The notes below the pieces were generated by a model. It saw only the letters and a program-made list of their open reading frames with translations. It did no database searches and was not told where the DNA came from. A stretch of 7,877 nt of DNA from Candidatus Scatosoma pullistercoris (GTDB lineage Bacteria; Bacillota; Clostridia; Christensenellales; Borkfalkiaceae): NCBI GenBank assembly GCA_018714725.1, contig DVMZ01000110.1, positions 1 through 7,877 on the forward strand, in the 5' to 3' direction. Below are positions 6,102-7,877 of this stretch, piece by piece (the stretch's first letter is position 1; every line of letters starts with the position of its first letter). Made by a program: the position numbers and the translations under genes.

Positions 6102-7709
6102 TTACTTATTATCGGAATTTTTCTTGATGAAATAATCGACGAATTTGGGACGATGTTTCCGGTCGGGCTCCTGCGCGGCGGGCTGCTGATAATCGGGAAT
6201 GGGGTCGTCCGGCTCAAAAGACCGGTTGCCTTGCGGTGCCCCTCCGGCGGGAACGCCATAAGCGGGCGAACCGTATCCCGCGCCCTGATCGGGCGCCGGA
6301 CGATACCCGGGATATTCCGCATAAGAAGCGGGCTGGGACGCATAATTCCCCTGCGCGTCGGCCGGTTGGCCGTAAGCCTGTTGCGCGTAACCGTTCTGAG
6401 TATAACCGCCCTGATTCGCATACCCGTTTGGTTGGCCGTAACCCGTTTGCTGCACATATCCGGCCTGCCCGTATGCAGGCGGATTGCCCGGATAGACGTT
6501 GGAAGCGGGCGCCGCATAACCGTAAGGCTGCGCGGGAGGCGTCTGTGCCGTCGGCGCTCCGCCGGCCGCCATATTCATGCCGCCCATACCGTTATTATAA
6601 GCGCGATCGATCTTCTCCGAAAGCGCAGAGACCTTCCGCGCAGTCGCCGAACGGTCTTCCGTTCCCGTCACTGCCTGTCCGCCCGCGGGGAAGCCGGTCG
6701 CAATGATGACCACTTCCACTTCATCGGACATATTCTCGTCGATGCAGGCGCCGAAAATGACGTTGGCAGAATAATCGATGACGCCTTTTACGAGATCTGC
6801 CGCCATCCAGACTTCATCCAGCGAGAGATCCTTGCCTCCGACGACGTTGAGAATGACCGAGCTGGCGCCTTCGATGGTCGTATTGAGAAGAGGACTGCAG
6901 ACCGCGCAACGAACCGCGTCCGAAATCCTCTTTTCGCCCTTCGCCACGCCGATCCCCATATGGGCGAGCCCGCGCGCTTTGAGCGTGGTTTTGACGTCCG
7001 CAAAGTCCAGATTGATCAAAGAGGGATTGACGATGAGCTCCGCAATGCCGCGAATCCCCTGCCTGAGCACTTCGTCCGCCACTTTCAGAGCGTCGGGGAA
7101 GGGCGTTCCTTTGGGAACGACTTCGCGGATTTTGTCGTTGGGAATGATGATGATGGAGTCCACCGATTTTCTCAGTTCCTCCACGCCGCTCGTGGCATTG
7201 TCCATCCGGCGCTTTGCCTCGAAGGTGAACGGAAGGGTCACGACCGCCACGGTGAGGATTTTCATATCCTTGGCGATTTTCGCGATGACGGGCGCGGCGC
7301 CCGTTCCCGTTCCGCCGCCCATGCCCGCCGTGATGAACAAAAGATCGGTATCTTTCAGAGCGTTCTGAATGGCGTCCTTATTCTCTTCCGCCGCGGCTTT
7401 TCCCACCGAGGGATCCGCACCCGCACCCAGACCTTTGGTGAGCTTCACGCCGATCTGAATCCGGTTGCCTGCCTTGGAGCGCGCAAGCGCCTGATTGTCC
7501 GTATTCACAACGATATATTCCGCACTTTTCAGTCCCGATTCGATGAGACGATTGACGGCGTTGTTTCCCGCTCCGCCGACGCCGATCACCTTGATCTTGG
7601 CAACGCCGGAAAGATTATTGGCCGGTTCCGAAGCCGCAGGCGAAGATTCCCCGTAGGTCCCCGCGCCGTATCCTGCGCCGTAATTATCGTCTCCGAAATT
7701 GTTGAACAT
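6102..7709 (-). CDS. ftsZ: Cell division protein FtsZ with long Tyr/Gln/Gly-rich linker
   Basis: Tubulin-like GTPase that polymerises into the cytoplasmic division ring. The 535-residue product is much longer than the usual 350-400. Residues 1-34 are a Gly/Tyr/Ser extension. The GTPase core starts at KIKVIGVGGAGNNAVNR (38-54) and contains NTDNQAL (69-75), the tubulin signature GGGTGTG (131-137), EAKRRMDNA (164-172) and the T7 loop NLDFADV (233-239) with catalytic D235 and D238. The core ends near 370. Residues 371-487 form a disordered linker with 16 Tyr between 396 and 484 and no charged residue from 371 to 450. The C-terminal peptide, KFVDYFIKKN at 522-531, departs from the usual D-I-P-x-F-L form. 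GGAGG lies 9 nt before the ATG. That ATG shares one base with the stop of the upstream ftsA-like gene, which indicates translational coupling. Identification is certain; the role of the linker is not known. Confidence 0.98.
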   Translation of the reverse strand: MFNNFGDDNYGAGYGAGTYGESSPAASEPANNLSGVAKIKVIGVGGAGNNAVNRLIESGLKSAEYIVVNTDNQALARSKAGNRIQIGVKLTKGLGAGADPSVGKAAAEENKDAIQNALKDTDLLFITAGMGGGTGTGAAPVIAKIAKDMKILTVAVVTLPFTFEAKRRMDNATSGVEELRKSVDSIIIIPNDKIREVVPKGTPFPDALKVADEVLRQGIRGIAELIVNPSLINLDFADVKTTLKARGLAHMGIGVAKGEKRISDAVRCAVCSPLLNTTIEGASSVILNVVGGKDLSLDEVWMAADLVKGVIDYSANVIFGACIDENMSDEVEVVIIATGFPAGGQAVTGTEDRSATARKVSALSEKIDRAYNNGMGGMNMAAGGAPTAQTPPAQPYGYAAPASNVYPGNPPAYGQAGYVQQTGYGQPNGYANQGGYTQNGYAQQAYGQPADAQGNYASQPASYAEYPGYRPAPDQGAGYGSPAYGVPAGGAPQGNRSFEPDDPIPDYQQPAAQEPDRKHRPKFVDYFIKKNSDNK

Positions 7710-7877
7710 TATTTTTTTCCTCCGAAAATGTTGAAGATTCTGTTAAAAAATCCGCTCTTGGTCCGATCGCCCAAAGCCGTCGCCAGCACGGCGATCCTGG
7801 ATGAAAAAACGGGTTTGTCGTAGTAAGGAAGATCGGGACAGACAATCTGCGTCACCCGGCAAAGGCGTTTGGAAATG
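7709..7877 (-). CDS. ftsA: Probable cell division protein FtsA, C-terminal end only
   Basis: An open frame enters at the right edge and gives 55 residues before the TAA at 7711-7709, which overlaps the ftsZ ATG by one base (TAATG). The fragment contains a sheet-like segment RVTQIVCPDLPYY followed by a helix-like segment SSRIAVLATALGD, as at the end of actin-fold division proteins. It closes with the aromatic, basic tail SGFFNRIFNIFGGKK. That tail resembles the amphipathic helix by which FtsA binds the membrane. FtsA recruits FtsZ filaments to the membrane, and its usual gene position is directly before ftsZ. The call rests on position and tail architecture; the ATP-binding motifs lie outside the window. 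Another FtsZ partner gene is the alternative. Confidence 0.65.
   Translation of the reverse strand, partial: ISKRLCRVTQIVCPDLPYYDKPVFSSRIAVLATALGDRTKSGFFNRIFNIFGGKK
7719..7723 (-). promoter_or_regulatory. Shine-Dalgarno of ftsZ inside the ftsA-like gene
   Basis: GGAGG lies 9 nt before the ftsZ ATG and forms the Gly-Gly codons near the end of the upstream gene. Ribosomes finishing that gene would be at the ftsZ start, as expected for coupled synthesis of FtsA and FtsZ. No separate ftsZ promoter was seen in the visible 168 nt upstream. Confidence 0.8.

Noticed and set aside
5994..7823. Plus-strand ORF of 609 codons opposite ftsZ
   Set aside because: It runs across ftsZ, its start and the end of the ftsA-like gene. 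The Arg-rich product has no family features.

Overview
The window is a stretch of core cell-division and cell-wall chromosome from a Gram-positive-type bacterium, most likely a member of the Bacillota (class Clostridia). The pointers are a SpoVG homologue, AGGAGG-type ribosome binding sites, a sigma-A-like promoter, intrinsic terminators with U-tracts, and ftsA directly followed by ftsZ. Coding DNA is GC-rich while the intergenic spacers are strongly AT-rich. The Tyr/Gln/Gly-rich FtsZ tail and the wording of the FtsA tail remind me of uncultured gut Clostridia (Christensenellales-like), but that placement is an impression and not shown by the sequence. No phage, transposon, CRISPR, tRNA or rRNA sequence was seen.

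Layout from left to right. Positions 1-3796 (minus) hold an FtsK/SpoIIIE DNA translocase that runs off the left edge, probably lacking only its last few residues. It has four predicted membrane segments, an unusually long low-complexity linker of about 600 residues, then the motor and the gamma DNA-reading domain. Positions 3797-3947 hold the ftsK ribosome binding site and promoter and the murC terminator. Positions 3948-5300 (minus) hold murC. Positions 5301-5447 form an AT-rich divergent promoter region. Positions 5448-5714 (plus) hold spoVG, followed by a 39-codon ORF that overlaps its stop codon. Positions 5831-6101 are non-coding and hold a long bidirectional terminator hairpin between the convergent spoVG and ftsZ transcripts, plus a perfect 12-bp inverted repeat just beyond ftsZ. 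Positions 6102-7709 (minus) hold ftsZ, and 7709-7877 (minus) the C-terminal end of a probable ftsA whose stop codon shares a base with the ftsZ start.

The genes fit together as follows. FtsZ forms the division ring and FtsA anchors it to the membrane. FtsK couples septum closure to clearing DNA from the division site. MurC adds L-alanine to UDP-MurNAc on the way to the septal wall. SpoVG is a small nucleic-acid-binding regulator that in other Bacillota affects septation, capsule and envelope genes. Each of ftsK, murC and spoVG seems to have its own promoter; ftsZ is read through from ftsA.

I found no new gene system. The notable signals are architectural. FtsZ has a tyrosine-rich, nearly charge-free, prion-like C-terminal linker and a divergent C-terminal peptide. 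FtsK in the same window carries a Tyr/Gly-rich stretch of similar flavour inside its long linker. Some control elements are also odd: a TTG start for ftsK with a decoy ATG upstream, no visible Shine-Dalgarno for murC, and the small ORF overlapping the spoVG stop.
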